64,000 nt of DNA from positions 620,001-684,000 of the forward strand of contig JAFKAC010000024.1 in assembly GCA_025766275.1 (NCBI GenBank), read 5' to 3'. The DNA is from Lactarius indigo. Its lineage: Eukaryota; Basidiomycota; Agaricomycetes; Russulales; Russulaceae. The position numbers and the translations under genes are program-made. Under the pieces are notes generated by a model. The model was not told the origin of the DNA, did no database searches, and saw nothing but the letters and a program-made list of their open reading frames with translations. Positions 30,210 to 40,807 of the stretch are shown piece by piece; position 1 is the first letter of the stretch; the number at the start of each line of letters is the position of its first letter.

Positions 30210-30887
30210 TTTCCGATTGTACGACCTGTCACCTACCTTGGCATTCCCTCAACCTCTTGCCGTCCGTCGTCCCCATGAGATCGTACAACTCTGAATGGTT
30301 TTCCATGGTTTTCCGCTCTCTATACATGGATTATCCACTACGCCTCTGGTGCCATACGTTACCAAGCCTCGGTTTGCACCGACCTCCCGCTCGCCCTATG
30401 TTCTTTTTTTTTTTTTTTTTGAAACTTATGTTGCAGAACTTCGTCTCCTCCATCCCTCCTTCTGTACCATTTCGTAGACCGCTCTTATGCTGCTCGGCTC
30501 TCTTCAGCCCGCAACGGTGTTCAGATCCACCAACTAGGTAATTGCATATCTTGGTCTCGCTTCTCTGCTCGCTCTCCGTCGAACTGCTGCATTGTTTCAT
30601 GTAATGCGAAATTGTGACAAACTTGAATCATATCGTTGTTGTCTCGGATCCGAGGTGCTTCTAATTCCCACCCTATCCCTATTTTGGTGGTGCTCGCACA
30701 CAGACGAATATTTGATCGAGTGGGCACTGTCACAGGGAAATGAGGGGGCGCGGGGCATGTCTGTGTACAGATTGACATCGACATGCACGCAATGATCCTC
30801 CTTGGGAGTTATCGAACCGGGTCAACGGAACGAACCTTGCTCGAAGGTAGCCCTGCTTGGTTTTCGAATTGCAATCGACTATTTGAG
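30210..30887. other. 3' flank of the GATA gene up to the retrotransposon nest
   Basis: Noncoding. A run of 17 T occurs at 30404-30420; no convincing terminator or gene. Confidence 0.4.
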
Positions 30888-31266
30888 TGTTACACTACGC
30901 ATCTTCGTCTCTCGTTTCTTCTCGATCTTTCTCCGTACTTCTAAAACATCCTTCCAACTTGTTGACTCACATTTTCTGTATGATTCGAAGGACGTTCTTG
31001 TAGCTTCCATATGACTCCTACCAGTAGTACTTAAGGACCGGTTTCCATGTACTAAGAGCTCTAAGCTCGACTTACTGTATTCAACTGCAGTAACTTCTCG
31101 TATAAACATCTTTTGGCTTCACGAACTCGAACGATCGCTCATTGTTGACTCACAATTCCCCTCTCATCTTGTGCATCATCGCTCCGCCGTCTGGTTGTTG
31201 GCATTATCCGAGCTCCGATTCGATCCCCGACTCGAATCCAAACGATACACCTTACTGCACGTAACA
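30888..31266 (+). repeat. G4 5' LTR
   Basis: 379 bp with perfect hexamer termini TGTTAC / GTAACA. A TACTTAAG box (about 31028-31035) is followed 28 bp later by the word AAGCTCGACTTA (31063-31074), which is complementary to the primer-binding site just after the LTR. The start is inferred from the inverted termini because the partner LTR is outside the window. Confidence 0.75.
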
Positions 31267-31267
31267 T

Positions 31268-31279
31268 TAAGTCGAGCTT
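31268..31279 (+). other. G4 self-priming primer-binding site
   Basis: TAAGTCGAGCTT, perfectly complementary (12 nt) to 31063-31074 in the LTR. It does not begin TGG, so a tRNA 3' end is not the expected primer. Confidence 0.8.
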
Positions 31280-31321
31280 TCCACAAACTCGATTCCTCAA
31301 ACAAATACAACTGCTTTTGCC

Positions 31322-32899
31322 ATGTCCAGATCCACTTTCGCAGACAGTGACGGAGGAGGAGTAATCTCCCTCCCCTTCCAACTCAAACCCCGGACTACTG
31401 ACAATGTCGCCTTGCTGGACAACCCCTTGCGAACTAATGTCGAATATCTACAGAAAGGAGATAGCCAGGCCCCTTGGGCAGGCTATTACACACTATTCCG
31501 CGGCGTCAAAAAGGCCGTCGAGAACTACTGCGGTGTCTGGTTCGAACTGCAGTATGACCCGAACTCGAAACGACATTACGCTGCCTGAGTAGCAGCAGCT
31601 AACTTAGGACTTGTACATGCCCCATGGGCTAACATGAACATCGATGAACTCAAAGCCCAGACAGTTCTCCAAACCACTGCCGAAGCAACCAACAAAGGTA
31701 AACAAAAGGACGACAACAAAACGCTGCCATCCCGATGCACCACCATTACACCAGGAGATGCTTCCAGAAAAGCTCCGGACGATGGCGATGGCAACGACAG
31801 CGATGATGGGGGATTCACCGCCGACGAATGAAATTTCGAAAAGATCCTCCGATCAATACACGGAGAACGTCTTGAAGGCACCACCCCCCGAGCCTTCTCG
31901 GGCAAACGATCAGACACTCACCGCTTTCTTGGCGCTTTTCAACGCTACTGCTTCATGAATAAGGATGCTTCGATCATCAAGGACCCGTACAAGCGAGCCA
32001 CGCTCTTTCTCAATCTCTGCGAAGGAGGTGCTGAAAAATGGGTTACTCACGCAACCGACTGGTTAGCTCAAGTCGACGCCGGCACAAAGACGGTTCCTTT
32101 TGGCCACGACGTCTGGCAACTTATCCTACGAGAATTTAAAGATGCTTTCACCGACGTGTCCGATGCCGAAAGAGCCCAACAAGCCCTTCTTAAGCTGCGA
32201 ATGAAGGAAAGCAACCTCGACGACTATGTCTCTGAATTCCAAGATCTCGCCGATTGTGCTGGAATGGACGCCGACAAGCCCAATGTTCTCCGGATGTTCG
32301 CACAGGGACTACCCCCGAAACTCGCAGGATCTTGTATTGACCACGACAGCCCAGACAACTTCGCGCAATGGATCCAGAGTGCGCAGAAATGCCACTGCAA
32401 CTGGCTTAAGAAGCAAGCCATCAGGGAGTTTAACCCGTTCCCACAGAACACTGGCCACTGCCCCAGCCAGAACGTCTTTTCGCAAAAATGGACAACAAAC
32501 AGCAACCGTGGCAGACAGCAGCAACAGTATCGCATGCCACACAATGATCCTGACGCCATGGACGTCGACGCACTCCACAAAGCCACCACTGAGGATGAGA
32601 AGCAGAAGTACTGTATCGAAGGACGATGTTACGCCTGCGGCAAACAAGGGCACCTTAGCCGCAACTGCCCTGACCGCAAACCACGCATCGTGGTCGCATC
32701 CTCAACCCCAAACACGACAGCCATCCCAGTCGCTAAGTCAACCCCCGCAGTTGTTAACACTCCGCCACCCGTTAATAAGGATACCATGGTCACCCGCGAA
32801 GTCCTTGAACAACTCACCGAATTCTCGTTGAAACTCACGACCGAACAACAAGATGACTTAGCTCAAATGCTCGCAGCTCGTGGCGTGGATTTTCTCTAA
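31322..32899 (+). pseudogene. gag: G4 gag with two in-frame TGA
   Basis: ATG start (MSRSTFADSDGGGVISLPFQ). The frame is continuous to TAA at 32897-32899 except for TGA at 31586-31588 and 31829-31831. It contains a retrotransposon capsid domain (YKRATLFLNLCEGGAEKWV, FKDAFTDVSDAERAQQALL) and a CCHC knuckle CYACGKQGHLSRNC near 32632-32673. Gag packages element RNA in the particle. The two stops sit where ARV and ERN would be expected, consistent with CGA to TGA. Unlike G1, G2 and G3 this gag has an ATG. Confidence 0.85.
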
Positions 32900-32927
32900 G
32901 CTCTGGTCCTTCGGCCTGGATCCGAGC
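32887..32927 (+). promoter_or_regulatory. G4 gag/pol -1 frameshift signal
   Basis: Heptamer G GAT TTT at 32887-32893, six-base spacer CTCTAA that includes the gag stop, then a hairpin starting at 32900 (GCTCTGGTCC pairing with GGATCCGAGC). The -1 frame is open from the heptamer into the protease. Confidence 0.8.
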
Positions 32928-34684
32928 TCTTCTCCCTAGTAGTATCTTTGTACCTAAAGTAAACACTCTAAAAATGAAGATCAAATTTCCTTACAAACAA
33001 AGATACGAAACAGCCGAAGCTCTAGTTGACACTGGAGCAACTCACAATTTCATAACCCAAGAACTCGTAGAGAAACTACAGTTAAATTCGCATGCCCTTC
33101 AACAACCACGAGTTATCAGAAATGTTGACGGGACCGTCAACAAAAGTGGAAGCGTAACCCACTACATTGACCTAGACCTTTGGATAGACCATGACGTCAG
33201 CCGAATCACGCTTGGACGACTACACTGATTCTACATCACTGACTTGGGAACAGACCAGATGATCCTCAGCTATCCGTGGATGGCCTCGAATCTAGTGAAG
33301 TTGAACTGGGAAGAACCAGAAAACAACCCTGCCATATTCGCACATCCTCAATGATGGTTCCTCAAAGCCTTACATCTAGATGATGACGACGAAATCATCA
33401 TGAGGATCTGCAAAACAACTCACTCTCAAAAGTTCGCTGAAGCCACTCACAACAAAACTGAAAAGTCCTGGAAAGAACTAGTACCAGAAGAACTTCATGA
33501 CTTTGAGAAGGTGTTTAGTGAACAAGAAGCCCAATGATTTCCGGAACCAAAACGTTGGGATCACGCTATAGACCTCCTGGAAGATGCCCCGGCCACCTTG
33601 GACTGCAAAGTCTACCCACTAACCCAAGATGAACAGACGGCATTAGACAAGTTCTTGAAAGAACATATAGAAAAACAGTACATCTGCCCCTCTAACTCGC
33701 CATACACCGCCCCCTTCTTTTTTGTTAAAAAGAAGGACGGGAAACTCCGACCTGTCCAAGACTATTGGCGGCTTAACACCTGGACCAGGAAGAATCGCTA
33801 TCCCCTTCCCCTTATCGCCAACCTCGTGACTCATGCCCCTGGGAATGATTGGTATACGACAATGGACATTAGATGGGGCTATAACAATATTTGCATCAAA
33901 GATGGCGACCAATGGAAAGCGGCCTTTAAGACAAATTGCGGCTTATTCGAACCCATGGTCATGTTTTTCGGTTTAACTAATAGCCCGGCTACCTTCCAAA
34001 TGATGATGGACGACTTATTTCGAAATGAGGTTGCACAAGGATGGTTGAAGGTCTATATGGATGATATCCTGTTCACAACAAAGGGGTCAAGGGAAGAACA
34101 CTTCGAGCGAATTAGACAGGTACTCCGAATACTCCAAAACAACAACTTGTTCCTCAAACCGGAAAAGTGTAAATTTCTCCACACATCAGTTGAATATCTG
34201 GGTGTCATCATAGGACGGGAAGGCATTGAAATGGACACGGTCAAACTAACCAGACTGCTAGACTGGCCAGTACCATGCTCTGTCACTGAAGTTCGCTCCT
34301 TCCTAGGGTTTGGCAATTTCTACAAGCCTTTTATCGCCGACTATGCGCGCATCGCACGTCCCCTCCACAACCTAACGAAGAAGGGAGCCCCTTTCACTTG
34401 GGGCAATGCCCAACAAACAGCCTTCCTCACGTTGAAGGAATGCTTTGCTTCACGACCCGTCCTAGCGACCATTGATTACAACAAGCCATTCACGGTCCAG
34501 ACAGATGCATCTAAGTTCGCTGTTGGAGCTATGCTCTCTCAACCACAAGACGATGGACATCTACACCCCATCGCATTCTTCTCTGCCTCTCTCCTTCCCG
34601 CATAAATAAACTACGACATCTATGATCGTGAACTACTGGCAATCGTAAAAGTGTTCCGTCACTGGCGCCATCATCTTTTGGGGG
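32894..34684 (+). pseudogene. pol: G4 pol, first part (protease, reverse transcriptase, start of RNase H)
   Basis: In the -1 frame from the shift site: a linker, protease with ALVDTGATHNF, then reverse transcriptase with LRPVQDYWRLNTWT, FFGLTNSPATFQMM, KVYMDDILFTT and LGFGNFYKPF, and the RNase H region with FTVQTDASKFAVGAML and YDIYDRELLAIVK. In-frame stops: TGA 33226-33228, 33352-33354, 33535-33537 and TAA 34603-34605. No indel breaks the frame. The TGA codons occupy expected Arg positions (for example E-A-Q-R-F-P). Interrupted by the G1 LTR at 34690. Confidence 0.88.
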
Positions 34685-34689
34685 CTAGA

Positions 34690-35853
34690 TGTTATGATCC
34701 GACGCTTCGGACCTAAGTCACAGTATGTCTCCACCCTGCCTTTCCCCTTCTGTACTATACCTTGTTACCAAAGGAGCTACTGTTACTAGTGGCGCTGTTT
34801 CTTTGATCCGCACGTCTGCTTACTCCGTTTAGTCTCTTTGATATTGTGTGGACTTGTGTTCATGTTGTTTGGAACCCTGTCCCATATAAACCTGTACCAT
34901 AGACCGTAGGAAGCCAGACTTGGCTTTGTTTGCAATCTAGCAACCTTGCCTCCATACTTTGGTGTGACCTCACCTCATTCTCCTCCTCTTGTGCATCCCC
35001 TACCTCAGTCCCTAACCAGGACACTTCGAAGTCTTTGCAGTTGAACTATATCAACACGTCACACCTGTTATACTCTGTGCACTAGCAAGATCAAGTGTAG
35101 AGAAGTGTCAGACACTTTGGACGAGGAGTCCTGTTATGATCCGACACTTCAGACCTAAGTTCACAGTATGTTTCCACCCTGCCTTTCCCCTTCTGTACTA
35201 TACCTTGTTACCAAAGGAGCTACTGTCACTAGTGGCGCGCTTCTCTTTGATCCGCACACCTGCTTACTCCATTTAGTCTCTTTGATGTTGTGTGGACTTG
35301 TGTTCATGTTGTTTGGAACCCTGTCCTATATAAACCTGTACCATAGACCGTAGGAAGCCAGACTTGGCTTTGTTTGCAATCTAGCAACCTTGCCTCTGTA
35401 CTTTGGTGTGACCTCACCTTATCCCCCTCTTCTTGTGCATCCCCTACCTCAGTCCCTAACCAGGACACTTCGAAGTCTTTGCAGTTGAACTATATCAACG
35501 CGTCACACCTGTCATACTCTGTGCACTAGCAAGATCGAGTGTAGAGAAGTGTTAGACACTTCGGACGAGGAGTCTTACGTTACAGAGTAGTGCTGCACTT
35601 TGTGCCACACTTTTATTACTTGTATCTCATAGCAATAAGACAACAGAGGTCTTCGCTTGATACTTGTGTGATTCAGAACCTTTAGAACCCGCGCCCCTGC
35701 TAGGGCGTAACAAGTCCTATATTACAGAGTAGTGCTGCACCCTGTGCCACACTTTTGCCACTTGTATTTCATAGCAATAAGACAACAGAAGTCTTCGCTT
35801 GATACTTGTGTGATTAGAAACCTTCAGAACCCACGCCCCTGCTAGGGCGTAAC
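34690..35853 (+). repeat. G1 5' LTR, interrupted by a solo copy of the same LTR
   Basis: TGTTATGATCC to GGGCGTAACA. TATAAA at 34885-34890; the self-priming word AGACTTGGCTT at 34917-34927. A solo G1 LTR sits between the AGTCC duplications at 35127-35131 and 35713-35717. Confidence 0.95.
35132..35712 (+). mobile_element. Solo G1-family LTR inside the G1 5' LTR
   Basis: 581 bp, TGTTATGATCC to GGGCGTAACA, flanked by AGTCC on both sides. Somewhat diverged from its host (for example TTTTATTACTTGTATCTC against TTTTGCCACTTGTATTTC), so it comes from another G1-family element. Confidence 0.95.
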
Positions 35854-35867
35854 ATAAGCCAAGTCTA
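35854..35867 (+). other. G1 self-priming primer-binding site
   Basis: TAAGCCAAGTCTAC; bases 35855-35865 (AAGCCAAGTCT) are the perfect complement of 34917-34927 in the LTR, 27-32 bp after the TATA box. The 11-nt match and location are those of Tf1/sushi self-primed elements. Confidence 0.85.
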
Positions 35868-36062
35868 CAACTCCCAACACACCCAAGACACTACTGCCAC
35901 ACAGCAGAGTGGGCGACGATCCAAGAGGACGCATCAGCCAACAACCAGACACTCCACAGAACCCAGAAACGACGGCATAGCCGGGCGACGGATCCTCCCT
36001 GATACAAGAGGCCGCTTCAGCCATCCCCTTATACAAATCAGCACCCAAGACAGACCACAATC

Positions 36063-38364
36063 GTGGCTAGCATCAGTGTCACCTTTGAATCAGACAACGA
36101 TTGGACCCCAGTCACAACCAGAACACAAGACGACCTCCCACACCACGTTAAAAGCAGTCAACTAGGAAGAGGAGCTCGTTGGGCCACAACATCAGGCAGA
36201 CCACCTTGTTACAAGTGCCTCATCAAAGGCGAACTCAGACCAGTGGAATTCATCAACAACAACTGGTACATCCTCCGATACTTTCAGAACACATACCACA
36301 CCAGAGCCATAAACATCACACCACACAGATTTGCTGAAGGACTAGGCTGGTGGAACGAAGAAGACAAACAGAACCCAGAAACACCCACACAACAACCATC
36401 CTCAGCACCAAGAAACACTAGGGGAACGTACGGACTACAACAAGACTCATCAGAAGAAGAACCCAGCTCAGACGAAGCGGAATCACACTCAGAACTATCC
36501 CACTCCTCAGAACACCGCCTAGACATCACAGCACCCACACAAGCTTCGTCACAAGCCAGCCCCACTATCCCTATCTGGATAGAACCATCCCCAGCAGAAG
36601 AAGGATTCCCAGCCCCACTACCACCAATCAGATTGCCCTCCCCAGTCGAACCACCCCAGGTCCCCATCACACCACAGCCAACACTTATCATGTCAGCTAT
36701 AAACGCCACAGGCACTGGCACAGGTACCGGCTCAAGCACCGGAACAGGAGGAACACCAACAATGAGCTCAGGAGGACTCAAAGGAGCACCTCCTACTCCG
36801 TTCACCGGAGATAGAACAGAGAGTGGTCAGTTCAAAAGAGAACTACTACAATACATCAAGTTAAATAGCGAGAATGAACTCATCAAAGAACCTTATGCAC
36901 GGGTACTATTCGCCCTTACAATGTTCAAAGGACCCGGTGTACAGCTGTGGGTCAACCAAACCGAAGATGACATGGAAGTGGCACTAGCAGACCCCACCAA
37001 AGCCCTCACCAAAAACAGCAAAGACCTTTGGGACGGTTTTCTCGACACCTTCGACAGAGACTGGACCGACACTCTAAACAAAGAAAGAGCCTATCAGAAG
37101 CTCATCAGTTTGATGATGCAGGGTGGAGCATTGGACAGTTACATCCTCGACTTTGAACACCTTGCAGGAATAGCAGGATGGGCAAGAGATGCCCCTGGAA
37201 TGGTGGAATTCTTCAAAAGCGGACTACCCACAGGACTGATGAACAGACACATAAGAACTATACTCACAGTGGACTGATAGTACTGTGGTGAGATATAGAG
37301 GGTGACTGGAAGCAGCACAGGGGTGTCAAGCAGAGTGAAGCAAAGTGGAAGTCTGGCACACAAACAGTGAGAACTGATGTTATACATTGAGGGAAGGGAG
37401 CTTACCTGGCACACAAACAGTGAGAACTGATGTGGACCAGGAGCGTACATGCTACTCTACTTATACACTTTCTGGGAGTGACATTATACAAGGGATGTAA
37501 CACTAGTCACGTACTACAAGACAGTTATTGTTCTACAAACAGACAAAGGAGTGGACGTTCTGAGAACAAGGACAGAAAGTACAAGGAGAGTCTAGAAGTA
37601 AGTGATATCATAATGATATCACAATAAAGATAATGCCGCAAAGAGAACAAAGGGAAGAGTACAATGAAAAGTCCAGAGTGTTCTACATGATGTCATTGTA
37701 CATGATGTCATAGATAAGCTAAGAAGTCCAAGATTGTACAGATCATATAATCTAATCTACAGGTCCAATATATCTTATCTAAAGCAGTCCATATTTGCAA
37801 GTCCTTTAGAGCCGCTAAGTGCGCACAGGCCACTTATCAACAAGGACTGTATCATGCTTGCCTTATGTGAACCACCATCCCAAACACCATGGACGAGTGG
37901 CAAACCGCTGCCAGAGCAGAACACCAACGCTGGAAGCTGCTAAAAGCCAGACCAGGGAACAGAAACCCAGGGCCAACCCAGAATGTCCATCAAGGACGAC
38001 CAAAGCGAGACCCAAATGTGATGGATGTAGATGCCACCACCTCCACCCCCTTTAAGAAGCTTACCAAAGAAGAAAAGAAAGCCCTCATGAAAGAAGGACG
38101 CTGCTTCAAATGCAGACAGCAAGGACACATGGCTAGGAACTGTCAACGACAAAACGCCACCAACCAAACCAAAGCCAGAGCTACAGACACCCAAGAAGCG
38201 GACACTGCACCCCCATACACCCCAGAAGCAAGCACCTCATCGGTGGCTGCTACCACAACCGAAGATAAAGTCCGACAAGCCCATGCACTCGTCCAAGGCA
38301 TAACTGAGGACGAAAAGAGACGCTACTATGCCTTAGATCAGGATTTTTGCGATGCCGACCTGTG
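36063..38364 (+). pseudogene. gag: G1 gag, GUG start, split by a copia solo LTR
   Basis: Opens GUG GCU AGC AUC (VASISVTFESDNDWTPV); the in-frame TGA near 36000 is not followed by any ATG before the conserved N-terminal block RPVEFINNNWYILRYF. After an acidic linker comes the capsid domain (PYARVLFALTMFKGPGVQLW, DLWDGFLDTFDRDW). At 37236 the frame is cut by a 606-bp solo LTR (TSD AGGAC) and resumes at 37848 with a TGA at 37868-37870 (Arg expected), then DEWQTAARAEHQRW and the CCHC knuckle CFKCRQQGHMARNC. Ends at TGA 38362-38364. The N-terminal block aligns with those of G2 and G3. Confidence 0.88.
37237..37842 (-). mobile_element. Copia-family solo LTR in G1 gag
   Basis: 606 bp, TGATGAACAGACAC to TTATCAACA, flanked by AGGAC (37232-37236, 37843-37847). 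Very similar to the solo LTR at 20704-21328, including the doubled GGCACACAA(A/G)CAGTGAGAAC unit. Confidence 0.95.
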
Positions 38365-38381
38365 AGAGCTGACAGGGAGGC
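38341..38381 (+). promoter_or_regulatory. G1 gag/pol -1 frameshift signal
   Basis: Heptamer G GAT TTT (38341-38347), six-base spacer, then a hairpin from 38354: GCC, GA, CCTGT, an 8-nt loop, ACAGG, GA, GGC, with tandem G-A pairs between the two stems. The pol frame (-1) is open through it. Confidence 0.75.
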
Positions 38382-38626
38382 CAATTCAATGTATAGTGTT
38401 CGAGATAGTGCTATGACAATCAAAGTCCTCGTTCGCCTTTACTACAAAGAAGCTCGCATAAATGTGCTACTGGACAGTGGTGCAACAGACAACCTAATCG
38501 ACCGAAACCTAATCCAAAAACTTGGGCTAGGAACCACTCCTTTGAAACCACCCAGATTGGTCCAAAATGTAGATGGATCACTAAACAAAGATGGCACCAT
38601 GACGGAAACATGCCAGTTATGGATAA
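38347..38626 (+). CDS. pol: G1 pol, protease part, cut by G2
   Basis: In the -1 frame: MTIKVLVRLYYKEARINVLL then LDSGATDNLIDRNLIQKLG (aspartic protease D-S-G motif) and NVDGSLNKDGTMTETC. Cut after QLWI by G2 at the GATAA duplication; joins in frame to 51377 (KRGEEETPFQFFITSLGEDR). Confidence 0.9.
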
Positions 38627-39185
38627 TGTAACGCCGTCACAGCGTTAGCTCGACTTGAGCTTGAGAGAGGCGATAACAACTTAGCGCGAATGTATGCTTG
38701 ACACGACGACGCGAAGGTCCGTGTGCCTGCCTTAGTGAATACGCGAAGGTACACCGGCAGGGCCTATGCTTATCCGGTCTTGTCACAAATGAAGTTGGAC
38801 ACTGAGTAATATTCAGAGAGATGAGACGAATAGAGAGAGAGAGAAACAAAGGAGAAACAAGTGACGATTCAAGAAGGCCAAGATGGCATATCCTGGCCTT
38901 CACAAGACAAGTTAAATACAGTTCCAGCGGGCTTAGAAGCGCCGCTATGAGTCACAGTAAGTAAGCGTCCAACGTATCGCAGAAACATCGCAAACCCTAA
39001 TACTACTAGTACCAGTACTAGTGGCGTCGGTCATCAGTCAGCTATCGTACCCTATCACCTATCGCATCGCCGTATCACCGTAAGTAAGTCCGCAACTAAT
39101 CTACCTTACCGCCGTAGCTGCAACCGGTACAGTAAGGGTCCTAATCAATCGCTATACCACAACACAGAAAGTCCGAAACGTGACA
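38627..39185 (-). repeat. G2 3' LTR
   Basis: TGTAACGCCG to CGTGACA in plus orientation; essentially identical to 50813-51371. Confidence 0.96.
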
Positions 39186-39198
39186 TCACCCCCTTTTC
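39186..39198 (-). other. G2 polypurine tract
   Basis: Element strand GAAAAGGGGGTGA lies directly before the 3' LTR. Confidence 0.7.
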
Positions 39199-39214
39199 AG
39201 CGTGAGACCCCGAC

Positions 39215-40534
39215 TCACCGAAAGTCCCTCGCCGGCCAGTCACGTTGCTCGTCGGCAATACGCTCGAGTGCCGTAGCGCGCTCCAGTCGATAGATGGAGT
39301 CGCGGCGATCGTCCTGCGCACATTTGATCATGGCGCGGAGTTGGGCCACTCGGGCGCGGAGTCGGTCTAGCTCGTAGCTGGCCGCGCGGAAGCGCGTGAC
39401 TTCGGCCGTGAGCGACTCGTCATTGATTCGGTTGAGGGCTCGGTCGGTGATGCGGTCCGCTTCGAAGACGACCAGGTCTTCGTGGGGGTACGTAGGGCGG
39501 AGAGCGGCGGATACGTGCGGCTCGGCGTAGAAGGGCTTACCGTAGACGTGCGGTGATCCGGGTATGACTCCTAGTATAAGGGGGTCAGCCCCTCCGATGA
39601 TTTGGATGTGGGACGCATCCCGCTCTACTCCGTCGGGCCCGGTGATGGGGTATGGAATGTGATGGGGTCGTCGATTTGCCCGGAACCCCTCAGGCGCAAT
39701 GACATGCGCGGGGTCGTCGGCGGCGGTGAACGGACGATGATCGGCGGCGCCAGGCACGCGCACTCGTCCTCGATACATGGGGGACCCGTCGGAGTAGACG
39801 AGCCAGGGTGTGATGAGGGGATTAGTAGGGTCGCTTTTCGTTCGAAGGAAGGCGTGGCGTGCCGGGTAGTAATCGTCGTCGTCATGGCCAGCCTCAGCAG
39901 CCTCCATCGCTGCCGCCGCTCGCGCATCTCCCTCAGTCGGGCCGCTGCGGAGTCGAGCTGCTCCTTCTGCCACTCCGCTGCCACTCTCCTCCACCCCTCC
40001 AACTCGTACTCCATCAGTGCTTGAACGCTGGTCGTTGCTCGGGAAAACTCCGCGAACGCCGATGAGGTCGTCGCTTGGGGGGATAGCGGCGATCGGCTCA
40101 CGCTCTCCGCGGTCGTTTCTGAAGACGTGAACGACAGCGGATTCGTCGTCGGGGGTAGTTGCGGGGTCTGGGAATCTGGTGATGACGTGGGCCCACTCTT
40201 GTGCGGTGATGGGCCCCTCGGTTGGTCTAAGAGGCGTCCATGGTGTGATTTGAGGGTTGGGTACCTCAGTGTCGTCGTCCTCGGCCAAGAGGGCGTGGGC
40301 GTCTTGTGCGAGGGAGTCGAGGAGCGCTGCTTGGGTGACATGGCGCAGAGGGGAGGTAGGCATATGAGTAGTGAGGGATCGGAGGAAAGAGGGTTGACTC
40401 CCTTCGACCTTTGCGCTGCTCGTTTTAACCTGTCGTCCGCGCGCCTGTACTTCCTGGTATAGGCGGAGCGCTTCCGGCGCAAAGACGTCATCCTTGTTGA
40501 CCCACTGGTTTTCCGAGTCTGGGTACCCCTTCCA
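39215..40534 (-). CDS. G2 pol C-terminus: end of the chromodomain plus long extension
   Basis: Continues the pol frame after the MULE: LIKWKGYPDSENQWVNKDDV finishes the chromodomain, then a linker and about 380 residues to ERIADEQRDWPARDFR. In the extension: NPQITPWTPLRPTEGP, a second TNPLITPWLVYSDGSPM block, GVIPGSPHVYGKPFY, and NDESLTAEVTRFRAASYELD followed by a heptad-rich coiled coil. The LTAEV/ISR(F/T)R block and the GSPHVYG-like motif recur in the G1 and G5 extensions, but no zinc clusters occur here. The position corresponds to where env or accessory ORFs sit in other gypsy elements. Function unknown. A MPTSPLRH methionine at 40363 is internal to the frame. Confidence 0.8.
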   Translation of the reverse strand, partial: WKGYPDSENQWVNKDDVFAPEALRLYQEVQARGRQVKTSSAKVEGSQPSFLRSLTTHMPTSPLRHVTQAALLDSLAQDAHALLAEDDDTEVPNPQITPWTPLRPTEGPITAQEWAHVITRFPDPATTPDDESAVVHVFRNDRGEREPIAAIPPSDDLIGVRGVFPSNDQRSSTDGVRVGGVEESGSGVAEGAARLRSGPTEGDARAAAAMEAAEAGHDDDDYYPARHAFLRTKSDPTNPLITPWLVYSDGSPMYRGRVRVPGAADHRPFTAADDPAHVIAPEGFRANRRPHHIPYPITGPDGVERDASHIQIIGGADPLILGVIPGSPHVYGKPFYAEPHVSAALRPTYPHEDLVVFEADRITDRALNRINDESLTAEVTRFRAASYELDRLRARVAQLRAMIKCAQDDRRDSIYRLERATALERIADEQRDWPARDFR

Positions 40535-40543
40535 CTTAATGAG

Positions 40544-40583
40544 AGTCTTTGACTTTTCGCATCGGTCCCACGGACCGGCCCGC
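40544..40583 (+). repeat. MULE left terminal inverted repeat
   Basis: AGTCTTTGACTTTTCGCATC onward; the core TTTTCGCATCGGTCCCACGG is shared with the right end (reverse complement). It contains the small palindrome CGGTCC-CAC-GGACCG. Confidence 0.88.
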
Positions 40584-40807
40584 TTTTCCCGTTTCTCCGA
40601 AACTCAGTTTCAAACTCCGATTTCTTTCGTTTCACTCCTTGATATTTTTTTCACAGAACACACAAATGTAAAAGTAAATACAATAAAAAATAAAGATAAA
40701 CAACGCGTAAACAACGCGTTTCTGTGTATCGGCGTGAAGCGCGTTGGGATGTCGTGTTGGGATGGGAGGAAGGGACAGGCAAATCCCACTTTCCCGAACC
40801 CCCCACT

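Noticed and set aside
30404..30420. Poly-T run as a LINE/SINE tail
   Set aside because: No retroelement sequence on either side and no target duplication seen.
39625..40635. A 336-codon minus-strand gene, KRKKSEFETE...
   Set aside because: Wrong frame of the G2 chromodomain/extension and the MULE end; the in-phase frame gives LIKWKGYPDSENQW.
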